Of a stretch of 64,000 bases of DNA, positions 36,011-48,103 are shown in pieces. The notes beneath the pieces were generated by a model, which did not search any database, had not been told where the DNA came from, and worked only from the letters and a program-made list of their open reading frames with translations. The position numbers and the translations under genes are program-made. Each line of letters starts with the position of its first letter. Within the stretch, counting starts at the first letter, position 1. The stretch is taken from positions 24,207,067-24,271,066 of the forward strand of contig OX344758.2 in the NCBI GenBank assembly GCA_947034885.2, in the 5' to 3' direction. This DNA is from Thuidium tamariscinum (lineage: Eukaryota; Streptophyta; Bryopsida; Hypnales; Thuidiaceae).

Positions 36011-36826
36011 CTTCGGGCTAGACTGGCTTCTAAAATTCACTCTTTTTTGGGATTTTTAACTAATTTTTGGATAACTAAAACTAACTAATCTCTCAATTTT
36101 CTTGGGATTTTAGGCTAGACTAACTCCCTAACGTAATCAATTGAACTCTCTAGGAGTTTTGGGCTAAACCAAACACGAAGAGGGTTTTGACACACCACTT
36201 AATGACTCATCATTTTGGTAATCCCACAACGTGTCGCTCTAATAGAACAAGAGAAGTGGTTAAGGTTTCCACTGGAAATGCTAATAAAGGGTTTGTGAGT
36301 GAGATATCAAGTCTTCCCTTATTCTTAGCATATAACCAACCTTGTACTATCTTTTCAACTTCAATCGTTTAATTGAAATTATTTTTACATAGGTTGTCAA
36401 ATTTCTTGTAAAAGGTTCGAAGCTTCGCCGTTTAAGAAAGTTCCAATAATATTTTGAGTACTTTAATCGCAAAAGGAAGTGCACATGACAGTGCTTAACC
36501 GAACTTTCACTTTAAGTTCTCAAAATTTCCAGTATTTCAAGGTTTTGCAATCAAAGGAGGTACACATGACAGTGTTTAAACCGAACTTTAATGCTTCACA
36601 CTTGAAATTTCCACTTCAAGTAGCCAACAAAAGATTGAAGATTATCCTCAAACGCAAACTAAAAGTCACTTGAAGGGGCCCTAAGCCTTCAAATTCCAAC
36701 AAAATACATAAAAACTTGGCCAAGTCGTTGGTCCAAGTAGTGCTCCAACCACGCCGGTAGCACTTAAGTGAAATAACAAAGTGTCGGTGCGAGAAATAAG
36801 GGTACTGGCAACCTCGAGGGGGGCCC

Positions 36827-36833
36827 TTATATA
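36827..36833 (-). promoter_or_regulatory. TATA box of unit T
   Basis: Minus strand TATATAA in GGGTATATAAGGGCC, identical to that of unit S. Confidence 0.7.
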
Positions 36834-38395
36834 CCCGTGGCCGAGCCCCTCTCGATAATTGCATGTGAACACACTTTGTTACTTCCTACCCTAAACTACC
36901 TTAATGTAATTCCAAAATATTAGTTGTTTAATGGTGAAAATTTCTAAAAACATCCCCATTTGGCAAAAGAAATCTTGGCCAAATCAAATCCAAGATCTTA
37001 ACCCAAAATATTTTGAAATTAACCCTAATTTACGTAGATATTTTGCAAATTAATCCAAAGTCATTTCGAAAATTGTCTTTCTTTAGCCCAAAGATGGCTT
37101 TTTACGCAAGAAAGAGATCTTGACCAAATCCAATCTTTGATTTTCCAAGAGATATTTCCAAAATCACTTCTAATTAACCGCAATTAACGATTAAAAAGTC
37201 AAACTAAGAGGTGACCCTCTCTATCTTTTAAGGAACAACTCGAAACGGAAAACCGTCTACGCCATTGTTTTCAGAAGACCCCAATTAGCCTAAGGGACCC
37301 CTTACCCCTCACTCCTAGGCCATTTGCGCGCCCAAATTGGAATTACGGTAACTCCAATTAAAAGTCAAAAATCTAACTTTAGGATTTGTGCATTTCGATG
37401 AATCTGTCAGGCCAGGGTCGTTAGGAATGTCCGTGAGAGTAAGGAATGACTCCTTATTTGCGACAATCGGACATCATTTGCTCCTGATACGCCGGTCAAC
37501 CCGCCACCAACTTGTAACTTCCAGTGAATTTCGATGTCGATGCCGGTTTTGGTCGTTGGGAATGTCGGAATGTCTTCAAACTTGACCGGGCGCTTATTAA
37601 GCACACAAAAACCTATCCTAATTTTTAGTGAGATTTTACCGCATCATGCATAATTTCTATGATTTTACGAACATTTCTATGTGCGGTTGACTTCCCATGG
37701 AGTCAACGTGAAATTTCGGAAAAATCCGAAATAAATTGGGTAACATCTAGGGCACTCCTAGATTCTTGGTGTAAGTCCCACGCAACCTTGCACCTTTCTA
37801 ATTTTAGCAATTTGGAATTACTTTGCCCAATTGGACAATTTAATTCCCGATGCTCAGGAATCTTGGACAATTGTTTGATTCTTGTTCACTCCTGGCATGC
37901 TCCTACCCTTGGAACACCTCTCTGTAGTCTTCAATCTCCAATCCTCCATCTTTTGTCTCATGAAGTTCGAATTCTCCAAATCCATTGTAGTGGTTTTACC
38001 TTTAAATCCAATTTGTCTTAAAACTGAACTTAAGCCTTGGTAACTCTTCCACGCTCGTAGTAGACTCTTTTAGCTTAGTCAGTATGTCATGTGCATCCTT
38101 AAAAGGTTGACTTTGCACAGACAATTGCTAGGACTGACTAACTCTCTATTCCTTATTTCTCTCGGGATTAATAATTCTTCACCTATACCTGCTTTGGAGA
38201 CTTAGAATGATTCCAATGTCTAGTAATAGGAATTTTCCACCATCTAAGTTGGTTTTCCACCATTTTGGCATAGACTGACACCAAAACTCCCTGAACACTC
38301 TTTTTATGTCTTTTTCTTGAATATTTTGACTAATTTTCGCTATTTAATCACGAAAAATGGACCCAGAGTCTTGAGTGCCATCTCGAGGGTTCACA

Positions 38396-39114
38396 TGTAT
38401 GCCCCATCAATCGGAGGAGGAGGTGGTGTTGCTGCTGTGGCCTTTACTAGCGATGCCTTGACTACCACGGTCTTCTTCCGTTTTGTTCTGCGGGGGTCCA
38501 CAAGAGGTTCTTCATCCTCCAGGGACACCTCCTCCTCTGATGAGTCAATCATATGACGCTCCAGGTCTGCACATGCAGTACACTCATCCACATGCTTATT
38601 TAGGCTCATGCACAAATTGTCTTGACACTAAATTCCTACTTTGATGAACATGCTGAATGAAACCAAAAATGAAATGCAATGGTTTCTATGTGAATCTTCA
38701 AACCCTAGTCCGAACCCCAAATGACTAGAAAACATGATGCCAATTACCTCCGGCAGGTGCCTCCGAGTTGGATTGCCGCGCTACATGTTTACAAGCAATA
38801 GCGAGATTCATCATACTTGTGGCGATGGCCTTGTCATCGGACTTTGTCGCCTCCGAGGAAGAATCACGTGCGCTACTCATTACGCGGTTCTCCGTCATTT
38901 CCTCACGCGAATCCTCTTCTCCTTGCCCCTTGCTTTGCTGGCGTCCTCGAAGGCCTCGCCGCCTGGAACTCCTCCGCAAAGGTCTTTCGTCCTTCCTCAC
39001 CGTATCCTCTTTCCTAGGCGCTTGAGGAGCCGGAGGTTTTCCGCCCCTACGCTGCCAACCCTCAACTTCGAATGAAATCACACCCTCCCTCCCAGCGAAC
39101 AACAGCACATGCAA
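38396..39114 (-). CDS. TNPA-like gene of the CACTA, 5' part
   Basis: Two exon-like blocks on the minus strand. 39114 to about 38748 encodes a very basic, disordered region (RRSSRRRGLRGRQQSKGQ) and a helix with MMNLAIACKHVARQ, ending at GTAATT. About 38620-38396 encodes LNKHVDECTACADLERHM, an acidic run, a KRKK cluster and PPPPPIDGAY. Unit T then interrupts, and the frame resumes on its other side (AEPALHWIPGHY at 23773). The start codon is not clear. No known domain is recognised in this part. Confidence 0.45.
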
Positions 39115-39904
39115 TCGACAGGTATGTGCAGGAAGGCGTGGCGAGAATGCAAAACGAGAACGCGAAAAAGAGAAGCGCCAAACTGGCTAGGGTTTCCTCA
39201 ACAAGGGAGACACAATGCCTGCTTACGCAGAGGGATCCTACGTGGCCTCTAGTAATTATTGCTAGTTTCTTACCCTCTACTTCCACACAACTGGGACTCT
39301 ACTCAAATGAGACTTACGAATGACTGAAACTTAGTTGCTCTTGAGATTGGAGACATTTTATACAACTAACATGTAACTCAGTAATGACTATCGAGACACA
39401 ATTCAACAACAATTGTATGTGGCACTAAGTTCGACCCAAAAAACCCTAGTACAGCGCTGCCTCTGCACCTTGGGATCTGTGCCATAGTCAATGCACTTCT
39501 ACAATGATTCTGGACGCAAGTGTTCCTAGACTCTAACGTCTGTACCAATGCTGAAGACCAAACTTCCTCAGACTTTGAACGTGCAGTTCCATACTCCCAT
39601 GGTATCAGAAACAAGAAGACGAGGAACCATGACGATGGCAATGGGGACGCTTGTGAAGACAAAGTGGGGACAGTCACGGCGATGTTAAACGGAAACTTAC
39701 AGGATTGGGCACGCCGCAAAGGACGGATCGAACCTTTTCTGCAATTCTTGTACGTTCTGGTCCCTTACAAGCTCATACGCTCCCTTCTCTGGAGGCGAAC
39801 TCTCCATCGGGTCATGCACCGTACTTGATCTATAATCTACTTCTCTCGCAAAACTTCTCAGTGTGGTTGAAAAGGAAGTGTGACTCTCTCCGATGCCTGT
39901 AGAC

Positions 39905-40702
39905 CAGGGTTGTCTATCCCGACGTGACGTGGGCTTTTCCCGTCCGGATGTCATGACGCGTCAGAGGCCGTCCCGAATGCTGACGGCGTCGTCGACGGCC
40001 TGGATGAAGTCCGTCGACCGTCGACAGGGCCGTCGAGGAGGCCGTCCACCGTCGACAGGGTCGTCCACGAGGCCGTCGACCGTCGACAGGGCCGTCGAGG
40101 AGGCTGTCCACCGTCGACAGGGCCGTCCACGAGGCCGTCGACCGTTAACAGGGCCGTCGAGGAGGTCGTCGACCATCGACAGGGCCGTCGAGGAGGCTGT
40201 CCACCGTCGACAGGGCCGTCCACGAGGCCGTCGACCGTTAACAGGGCCGTCGAGGAGGTCGTCGACCATCGACAGGGCCGTCGAGGAGGCCGTTCACCGT
40301 CGACAGGGCCGTCCACGAGGCCGTCGACCGATTAGGGCTGGCCGGCTGCAAACTTCAGAGCCTTGTAACTTTTGCAAAAAGTCTTCAAATTGGGCAAATG
40401 AGATGTTTTTCGGCATCTACAGTTTTTGTAGATGCCGAAAAACATCTCATTTGCCCAATTTGAAAACTTTTTGCAAAAGTTACAAGGCTCTGAAGTTTAC
40501 AGCCAGCTAGCCCTAATCGGTTCGATTCTATCCTAGACGGTTCGGTCGACGGTGGACGGCCTCGTCGACGGCCCTGTCGACGATTTTTCATCCTCTGTCG
40601 CGGATTCTGTCGTGAATTTCATCCTGACGGACGCTCGGCTCCCCATCACGTCAGCGGACGGACATCCTGACGGACGGACGTGACGCGACGGAAGCAACCC
40701 TG
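39905..40702. mobile_element. hAT-type MITE copy B (798 bp), inside the CACTA element
   Basis: Same element as copy A, in opposite orientation, with CAGGGTTG and CAACCCTG ends. The flanking 8-mers CTGTAGAC (39897-39904) and CTATAGAC (40703-40710) differ at one base, so this copy looks older or its duplication has mutated. It contains the GTCGACGG array (39995-40325) and the palindrome (40327-40522). Confidence 0.9.
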
Positions 40703-41962
40703 CTATAGACAATGTCGTGCAGCGCTTCGTGATTCTGTAGGAACCACGAGAAGTTTGGCACAGTTACGAAGTCATGCAAGTTGGCGGAGAGGTCCTCGCA
40801 CATCCTCTACAAGCGTTGGTCAGTTCTTCCCAACTAGAATGGAAATGAAGTGTGGACATGTGGAAGACAGTGAGGTTAGGCACAGAAAGCTAGTCCAGGG
40901 CATGATGAGGGAGATTGAACTTGGCGGCTCACAATTAATTACTAGATCTTGCAATTACTGAGAAACAACTCACCGACTAGACAACATGTTCGAGGCATGA
41001 TCTTCTCTTTATTTGCACTTGAGAGCATGTACTTAAGCGCCAATGATTGTGACTTTCAGACTTAGTGAAACATTAGTTCCCATTAAGACACTGAATCGTC
41101 TAATTAGAGTCACAACTCTAGTGCACCTACGGTGGTCCTGAGCCTATAGCATTGACATCTTTGTATTTCTAGTCATGCGGAAGTTGGTAGTTATTTTGAA
41201 TGACTGGACACCCATATTGGTAGTCATTTAGTAGTTAGGATATCTAAAAAATGACTTAAGAATAACTTCCCCTAGTGACTAAAGAGGAAAAAATGAAGGG
41301 GGTCTAGGAAATGAATTTCCTTGGTTCATGTAAGCATCTGTACTTATGTCTAGTTTCTTTGATTGGGCCCCTACAGAGAGTATGATTTAGGTCGGTTTAA
41401 GGGTTAATGCGGGCTGTGGCATAAAACTTTGTTGTTAATCCTTGGCTTCATTGTTTTTAGGCCCCCCTTTCCATATTTTTTTCGCATCTACTTTTTGAAG
41501 TACATGTACACCACTCTAATCCAGGGGATCCACTGGATCCAGGGGCATTCACTACTTTGGGTATGTCATGCTATATTAAAATGATTGCTTTCGGTATAGT
41601 ATTGGACTCCCTACTTTTTGGGGCGCTTTGAGGACGAAGCGCCATTGAAAACAAGGTTCATTCAATAGTTTAGGTATGTCAATTCATGTTCAGTTGGAAT
41701 TGAACCAAACTGTCATTGCATTCTTTTTTCTTTTGGGCGGTTTGAGGACGAAGCGCCCTTGAAAACAAGGTTCCTTCATTACCTTACACCTACAGAAGAT
41801 GTCATGATTCTTTCCTGCCTTGTTGCTCCTTTCAACTGTAGGGTTGGCCACAGTTGTTGGCAAGTGCCTCCGAGTTGAGGGTGACAATAAAATTTGGCTT
41901 CTGAACTCATCTGTACCTAAACCTTTGACTACGGATTTATTTATATGAGGTGGTTTTTGCCA
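40703..41962. other. CACTA internal sequence without a recognised gene
   Basis: No long ORF with recognisable similarity. It contains scattered AGTCATT and AATGACTT motifs (41170-41280) and the hairpin direct repeats at 41612-41790. It separates the MITE from LTR unit E2. Confidence 0.5.
41612..41790. repeat. Direct repeat carrying a GC hairpin
   Basis: Two copies (about 41612-41672 and 41727-41787) of a block containing GCGCTTTGAGGACGAAGCGC followed by TTGAAAACAAGGTTC. Each can form a short stem (GCGCTT with AAGCGC) around a small loop. Function unknown. Confidence 0.6.
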
Positions 41963-43413
41963 TGTCGCAACACAAGGTAAGTAAATTCCCCATTATACTC
42001 ACAAAAATCACTGTAGAGTATAACTAAGTGATTCTAAAGATCGAACCCACGAGATTCTATGAAGTATCTGGCTTAGTTAAGCGATTAAGATAGGACAGCT
42101 CCAATACTCTATAATCCGGTTCTAGATCTAGAACCGGAAACACACAACAACCCGAAGACAACAAACAGTTATCCCCTTCAAACTGATATTCTAGCAATCT
42201 GGTTCGGAACGGATCCGCTCCTTGACTCTTCCGGTTTTCCGGATTTTGTCCGTTCCGTCAAACTGCAATGGATCCGCTCCCTAACGGATTCCGCTCCTGG
42301 TTTCCTCTCTGGACCAATCCGTTCCGGATGATCCGTCCACACCCGTTCCTTAATCCGGTTTAGCTTTGCCTCTGTTTTACCATCAGAGGGGTCACCGCTT
42401 GATTTTGTGAGCGGTAGGCCCACCGCTCCTTCCGTGACTTATAGTGGCTGAAGACCCACTTTCTACCCGTTAATTCTAAAATTACTCCAGATCCGGTTTG
42501 ATCCCTCACAACAGTACAGATAAAAATCCGGACTGTAGGTCACACAGAGATCCCCCGTACGATCTTTTCATACTACAACGACTTTGACACTACTTTCCGT
42601 TCCTGGGGAGTCAGGTGGCTACAAGTGTACCCGTCCGTTCCAACATCAACCAGAACTTTTCCGTTTGCCACAAAGACGGTGAGACCTCACAGGAGATCGG
42701 ACACTCAACTGGGTTTCCCACCCAGGAGCTCTAGCACGACTAAGGAATCCCTCCCTCTCGCCTAGCCTAACAACAGCTTTCTCACCTGGAATCTTAAGTC
42801 CTAGAAGCGCTGAGGCACTAGAATTACACTCACAACTCTTCTCTACCCGTTCTCATATACTCAGACAAGGAAAATAAGCACCAAAGGGAGAATGTCACCT
42901 GCAAAACCACTTGCGTCTTCCTAACTCCGCGTTACACTGCCTTGCCAAACTCGGGAGATACACACGCACAGCGAGAGAGAATAAAATACACAAGGAAAAT
43001 GCAAAAGAAAGACTCCTAGTCCACCGCGAGGGGACTGACTTAAATAAAGGGCAAAAAGCAAAAAGCGCCATACAAGTCTGCCACGATTAACGCTCGGCGG
43101 ATCCGTTCCTACCTACTCTTGAACCGGAACGGATTCCAACCCGTTCCAAGTTCCTAATCCAGACCGGATTACTTCCTGATCCATTCCTAAGTCAAAATTA
43201 CAAAAAGGCTACTATCTATTCTTCTACCTCTGCTACCCTAGAGCCTATAGTTGGGCTTTCCGCCCTCCGGATTTGTTCAAAAACCTCAGTGAGGTTCCGA
43301 TTCCGGTCTCCATCTACTGCGACCGGAGCCCCAGCAACCGGGCTCGCAGGAGAATCCGATAAATTGATTGTCATCTCATGTTGAGCCGTCGACGCCCGCT
43401 CCGACTTCTTGGA

Positions 43414-44895
43414 CTACGGCGTTTTCTCTTTTCCTGGCCTCGGAGGCATCCCCTCGGAAAAACTCGGAAGGGACAAATCGAAAAGCCTGACCGGAATTTC
43501 CGTCAGCCTCCGGGTACTATCTTCCATCCGCTCCGCAGCTTTCCGTACCTCCACCAATGTTGTCTCTACCTGCTCAGAGAAGTCAGAAAGGATCCGGACT
43601 ATCCGGCTTCTGGATAGTTTCTTCTCCTTGTGTACCTCCTCGTCAAACAGCCGAGCCCGGATGGCTGTCGATCCGGGTTCCCCGAACGTCGCCTTCACCT
43701 GCTCAGCCACCTTCACGGTCTCCGCCGCGATCTCCTTCGTGGCGGCCTCGTTGTCCTTGAGGACAAGAAGTTCTGCCTTCAAACCATCAACTTCATCCTG
43801 AAGTTTCCGGTTTTCCGCCTCCAACTTGGCGAGATCCGTGGGGGAGGCGATGCAATTCCCCACTACACCCGGAAGATCTCTATCCGGTTGGCCATTGACC
43901 ATAGCCGCGATAGATTCCAGGGTAATCCGTTTGACCTCCCAATCTGCCCGGATGTCACATAGGATTTTCGTCAACTTGACGAACGGATCCTTGGGACCCT
44001 TCTCCTTCGGTGCCGGTTCGGATGGCCCCGGTTCTGACGGTCCCGGTCTGTCCTCCGTGGTCGGGTTCTGTCGGACCAGAGGTGATCCTCTCGTGTTCGG
44101 CGGTGTTGTTTTCTGCCGTTTCACGGGAGGAACTTCCGGTTCCTCATCCTTGTCTTCCTGTTCCGTGTCGGATTCGGAGTAGGTCTCCTCGTCATCCGTT
44201 GATGACTCCCCGTACGTCAGGACTATCTCCTGAGCGTGCCAAGTCTTCTCTTCCGTATCCGAGAGGAGCTGCAAGCTGTGATAGAGGTGGAAGAGGTAGG
44301 GAGAGATCGGGGTCGCCCTATTCCCTCCGAGGTTTCTCAGTAACCGGCCGATCAGCTCCGCTATGATCCGGCCCCAATCTACTTTCCGGTCTCCGATCAG
44401 AGCACCGAAAATGGTGTTGGCCAGGCCGATCGTTATCCGGGTTGGTTTCTCCGGATGAAGGACCGGAAGCAGAAACTTCAACAGGCGTCTATACTTGTCT
44501 TCGTTACAGTCCATTATCCGATATCCGTCCTTTGGGTGAGGGGTGCCGCTAAATTTGTTTTGGAGGAAGTCTACCTTCCTCCCGGCCGGTCCATGCCCCT
44601 GGTGCTTGAATCCGTACACGGCCCTCCAATGCGCCTCCGTCCATTTGTGCGGTAATCCCCACTCAGTGTTGTCGAACTGATTCGATATCTTCTCCATCAG
44701 TTCCTTCACCATCCGCTCCTCCTTGAACCCCCAGGGTATCTCCGCTAACCCTAGGCACCCCATGGTGGTCAAGTCCGCCATCAGATTGCCTCTCTCCGGC
44801 TCTGTAGAAGGGATGAGCGGAACTACTTTCTTCAATCGTATTCCTGGGGGTGGGGGTGTGGTGGACTCGTTCCTCTTCCGGCGTAGCTGCGGCAT
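43414..44895 (-). CDS. LTR-borne ORF of E2, 493 codons, unknown function
   Basis: Starts MPQLRRKRNE about 340 bp downstream of the TATA box, wholly within the LTR. Residues 50-215 look globular, with ANTIFGALIGDRKVDWG (159-175) and ISPYLFHLYHSLQLL (197-211), both also present in diverged form in E3. Residues 230-254 are strongly acidic, followed by a KRQK nuclear-signal-like cluster (259-262). A proline-rich linker leads to a likely coiled coil (355-400) and a second helical region (420-460). I recognise no enzyme motif. Conservation between E2 and the diverged E3 suggests the protein was once under selection. It is part of a fossil LTR unit. Confidence 0.6.
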   Translation of the reverse strand: MPQLRRKRNESTTPPPPGIRLKKVVPLIPSTEPERGNLMADLTTMGCLGLAEIPWGFKEERMVKELMEKISNQFDNTEWGLPHKWTEAHWRAVYGFKHQGHGPAGRKVDFLQNKFSGTPHPKDGYRIMDCNEDKYRRLLKFLLPVLHPEKPTRITIGLANTIFGALIGDRKVDWGRIIAELIGRLLRNLGGNRATPISPYLFHLYHSLQLLSDTEEKTWHAQEIVLTYGESSTDDEETYSESDTEQEDKDEEPEVPPVKRQKTTPPNTRGSPLVRQNPTTEDRPGPSEPGPSEPAPKEKGPKDPFVKLTKILCDIRADWEVKRITLESIAAMVNGQPDRDLPGVVGNCIASPTDLAKLEAENRKLQDEVDGLKAELLVLKDNEAATKEIAAETVKVAEQVKATFGEPGSTAIRARLFDEEVHKEKKLSRSRIVRILSDFSEQVETTLVEVRKAAERMEDSTRRLTEIPVRLFDLSLPSFSEGMPPRPGKEKTP

Positions 44896-45230
44896 GGCAA
44901 CTATCCGGAAAACTACCTCACTTCTCTCCTAGCCGCACGTCCCGTTCCTCACACACACTCACAACACCAATCCGCCCGTAATAACCACCTGCACAAACGC
45001 ACACACACTCCTCCAGCGCACACCAGCGCCTCAGCGCACAGTCTGAGACCCGCGCCGCTAACAACTTCCCGCTTTGACAAACACCAGCTGCTAACACTGA
45101 CAGTAGCGACACAGAAAAGTGCGCCACAAAACACACGCGGAAAACTAACTCACAGAAAGGCGAAAAACGTTGAGGGTTGAAAAACGCACAACAAAGCGCC
45201 TGAGAGCAAATGGGCCAACTGAAAATGTCA

Positions 45231-45242
45231 GGCCTTATATAG
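45231..45242 (-). promoter_or_regulatory. TATA box of LTR unit E2
   Basis: Minus strand CTATATAAGGCC, at the same place as in E0 and E1. Confidence 0.65.
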
Positions 45243-45563
45243 TCTCCAGAAATGGATCCGGTCTTCCGTTCCTGATCATCCGTTCCCGTTCCCATCCGAT
45301 CGGTCCAAGTCCGGAAAGCATCCGTTCCGCTCTAGAACTAAATCCGGATGGAATCCATTCTGGTTCCGAAAGGGTTCGGAATATTTTCCGTTCCTGTTTT
45401 CCGTCTTCCTAAACCGGATATATTTCGCTACCAGTCGCTTACAGAATTACCCGGTACTATTGCAGGATCTTATCCGTTCCTTGAGAAATTCCGGTTACTA
45501 AGTTTCTGACTTCCGCTCCTAAGACTTGCTAAACGGAAAAAATCAAAAATATGCCTTGCCACA

Positions 45564-47167
45564 GTTTGTGGTAAATGAATGACTAGAAAATGACTTATAT
45601 GAAGTCATGTCTAATAAACAAATAACTAGTTAATAACTCCTAGGAAGTGAAGTGCCTAAAACAAGTGACTAGTAAATGACTTCTAGGAAGTAAGATCCGC
45701 TATAAAACTGACTAGAAAATGAACTTTACAAAGTCATTAGTCCTCCATAAATGCCTATTGTATTCACTCCGGGAAACTTACAATGGTAAACTACTTAGCA
45801 ATCCTTTGAGCTAGTGCTGTGGGTGATGTATTAGAGTAGTACCTCTTGAAGATGCACAACGATTGTAAATATTTGAAGCATGTGAATTGAAGAGCATCCT
45901 AGTTTCTCTAATAGCCTTCACCTTATTCATTTCCATTTTTTCTTCATCCTAAGCCTCATGTTCATGTGCTTCTTGTTGTTTTAGTGTTGCAGATGAACAT
46001 TGTAATCGGCTCAGCCATCCAAGCCTCAAGAAGTCGACCCAAATCATTGCAGAGTAGGTACACCTGCATGCTTGTGAATGCATCCAGGTATTATACACGT
46101 CTGCAAAGCAGCTTTCATCAATGCTCACATGTAAATTCTCATTAGTTACATTGGCTCGAAGTACCGGAGTTGTGACATTTCAAAATGCCTAAGGTAAAAG
46201 TTTTGAAAGCCGCTCCATTGTTTCTTCGTAAAAGGCATAGAATGATGACCTCAGACTCGGATGAAGAAGTACAGAACAGTGAGAGACTTAAAGCACAGCG
46301 AAGGAATTGTTCCTCCACCATGTCAGCAGCATTGGTCCCTACGCTGAATTCAGCGGGTGAAGGAAAGTAGACGGAAGCGCCCACAGTACTCCCATGTTCA
46401 ATGGAACCACTAGTGTCCTGTACTAGTTCCTTCACGATGAATCTAGAGCTAGAAGAACGCTTTAAATTCTAGCTAGCATTAGCATTAGGGCATACTAAAC
46501 CGCTAGTACAAGTTGATGTGAAGCCATCCATTTAGTGAAAGGCATAGCAGACCGTCCAACCCTTCTGTGACAGCAAATGCATAACCGATGTCTAGGAGCC
46601 GTGGGTGTACGTGTACCTCACATGACTAGAAAGCTTAAATGAAAACCTTCACCTATCATGGAGCCCTACCTGGATCTCAGAAGCGCTTCATTTTTCATTT
46701 CTGATGATTGTTTGCAGTGCCTATGCTTGTGGTCAATGAATGAATATTTGAAATTTATGATTGTGTATTCATACTGCTGGAAATTTTTGGGGCTTGCATG
46801 TAAGTAGTGTAATCTCTATCAATTATACTTGCGCTATTTATATAAGAGTTGTTGAATTTTTGTTGTATTCACTTCTTTCATGAGTTTTTTGAGTTCCGAA
46901 ATCGTGGGCATAGCTTGAGTGTACTAGCGTTGTGAAATTGGCACTGTGCATCCATATGCAAGTCATTTAATAGTGGAGTCTTATCATTTTGTAGTCATGA
47001 AACAGTCACAAAAGTCATTTTAAAGTGGAGTTGGAGTACTGAAGTCATTTATTAGTCATAAATACGTGGAGGCTTCCACATTATGGCGGAGCCTTATTCA
47101 TAGGACTCAGTGTCTATTGGCTACGTTAACGTAGTGTGTTTCTATCAATCAGGTTTTCTCAGGAGAC
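45564..47167. other. CACTA internal region upstream of the transposase gene
   Basis: Contains frequent AAATGACTT and AGTCATTTA motifs (45580-45750, 46960-47060), like the element's ends. One short plus-strand ORF lies at 46185-46370. The rest shows no coding signal that I can support; it may hold the transposase promoter and 5' untranslated region. Confidence 0.5.
46185..46370 (+). CDS. Small basic ORF upstream of TNP2, hypothetical
   Basis: 61 codons from ATG: basic N-terminus (MPKVKVLKAAPLFLRKRHR), then an acidic patch (TSDSDEEVQ), then a second basic cluster. It lies among AGTCATT motifs about 1 kb upstream of the TNP2 start. It could be an early exon or a chance ORF. No family recognised. 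Confidence 0.25.
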   Translation: MPKVKVLKAAPLFLRKRHRMMTSDSDEEVQNSERLKAQRRNCSSTMSAALVPTLNSAGEGK

Positions 47168-48103
47168 ATGCTACCAGGTAAACTACCACTCTCAGACGGT
47201 GAGAGGCAACGACTAAGAGATGACCGCCTATGGACCCGAGAGTTGCAAAGGGCCACAGAGTTCAATGTGAAGAAATTACACTGCCCTTGCACCAATTGTC
47301 GAGGCAGGAAGAAGCTCTTCATCCGCAATGTACGGGAGCACTTAATCCGTTACGGAAGACATGTAGATTGCAAAATGTGGAGGGGTCCGGGTGCACGCGA
47401 CTCGTCAGACAAAGAGTGGGAGCAGCAGTTCTGGGGAACGGGAGAACGAAAATCAGCAGATGTTGACGCCACAGTTGATACTCGTGGGATGGTCGACCAA
47501 GTACTACGAACTGACGTCGATCCAACATTTGTGGCGGAGAGAGTCCAAGAAGAGGTGTCTAGCGCTTTCGCCACAGCGAACTCGATTCATGAACAATTCA
47601 TGGAAGCAGGTATTGCCGATGATGTAGAGGAGGTAGAATGTCGGGATGAAGAGCCTGGCGATGTCAACACAGCCTTGGGCGATGGTGACCCGAATTTTGA
47701 TGCTAGGGTGCTGGAGGAGTCTCTAGAGCACTTGTACGATGGTTCTCGGAGTAGCAAGCTTGCAGCAACCGTGTTACTGATGAACTTGTGTACTGTACAT
47801 GGCGTGAGCAACCAGTTTGCCAATGAACTCTTCAACATATTCCATTCCCATCTTCTACCACAGAACAATACTTTGCCCAAAACCCACCATGCAGCGAAGT
47901 CCCTTACCAAAAAATTGGGGTTGACTCATAATACCATCCATGCTTGTAAGCGTGGATGTATCCTTTTCCATGGACCTCATGAGAACCTCCTCCGTTGCCC
48001 AAAGTGTGGTGGTCGTAGGTACCGAGACAAGGATCGCCGTTGCTTCCCACTGAAGGTGCTCCGTCACTTTCCGATCGTTCCCCGATTCTAGAGAATGTTC
48101 ATG

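Larger units (their letters stand above)
23774..38395 (-). mobile_element. Family-2 LTR unit T, interrupted by the gypsy element
   Basis: On the minus strand it starts TGTGAACCCTCGAGATGG at 38395 and ends AGGAGCACTCACA at 23774. Flanking 5-mers CGTAT and TGTAT differ by one base and are probably the target duplication. Without the gypsy element it is about 4.1 kb and is closely similar over its length to unit S. It carries a TATA box at 36827, a GC-rich cassette near 35830-36010 and a coding-like block at 24167-24072. Its insertion splits the CACTA's TNPA-like gene. It is a fossil solo LTR or LTR-only unit. Confidence 0.75.
41963..45563 (-). mobile_element. LTR unit of family 1, copy E2 (3.6 kb)
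   Basis: Same ends as E1 (TGTCGCAACAC at 41963, CTTGCCACA at 45563) and near-identical layout. It is inserted in the CACTA element. The flanking 5-mers (TGCCA and GTTTG) do not match, so it has no recognisable target duplication. On the minus strand it has a TATA box at 45231-45242 and a 493-codon ORF. No gag or pol. It is the best-preserved family-1 unit here, still a fossil LTR. Confidence 0.8.
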
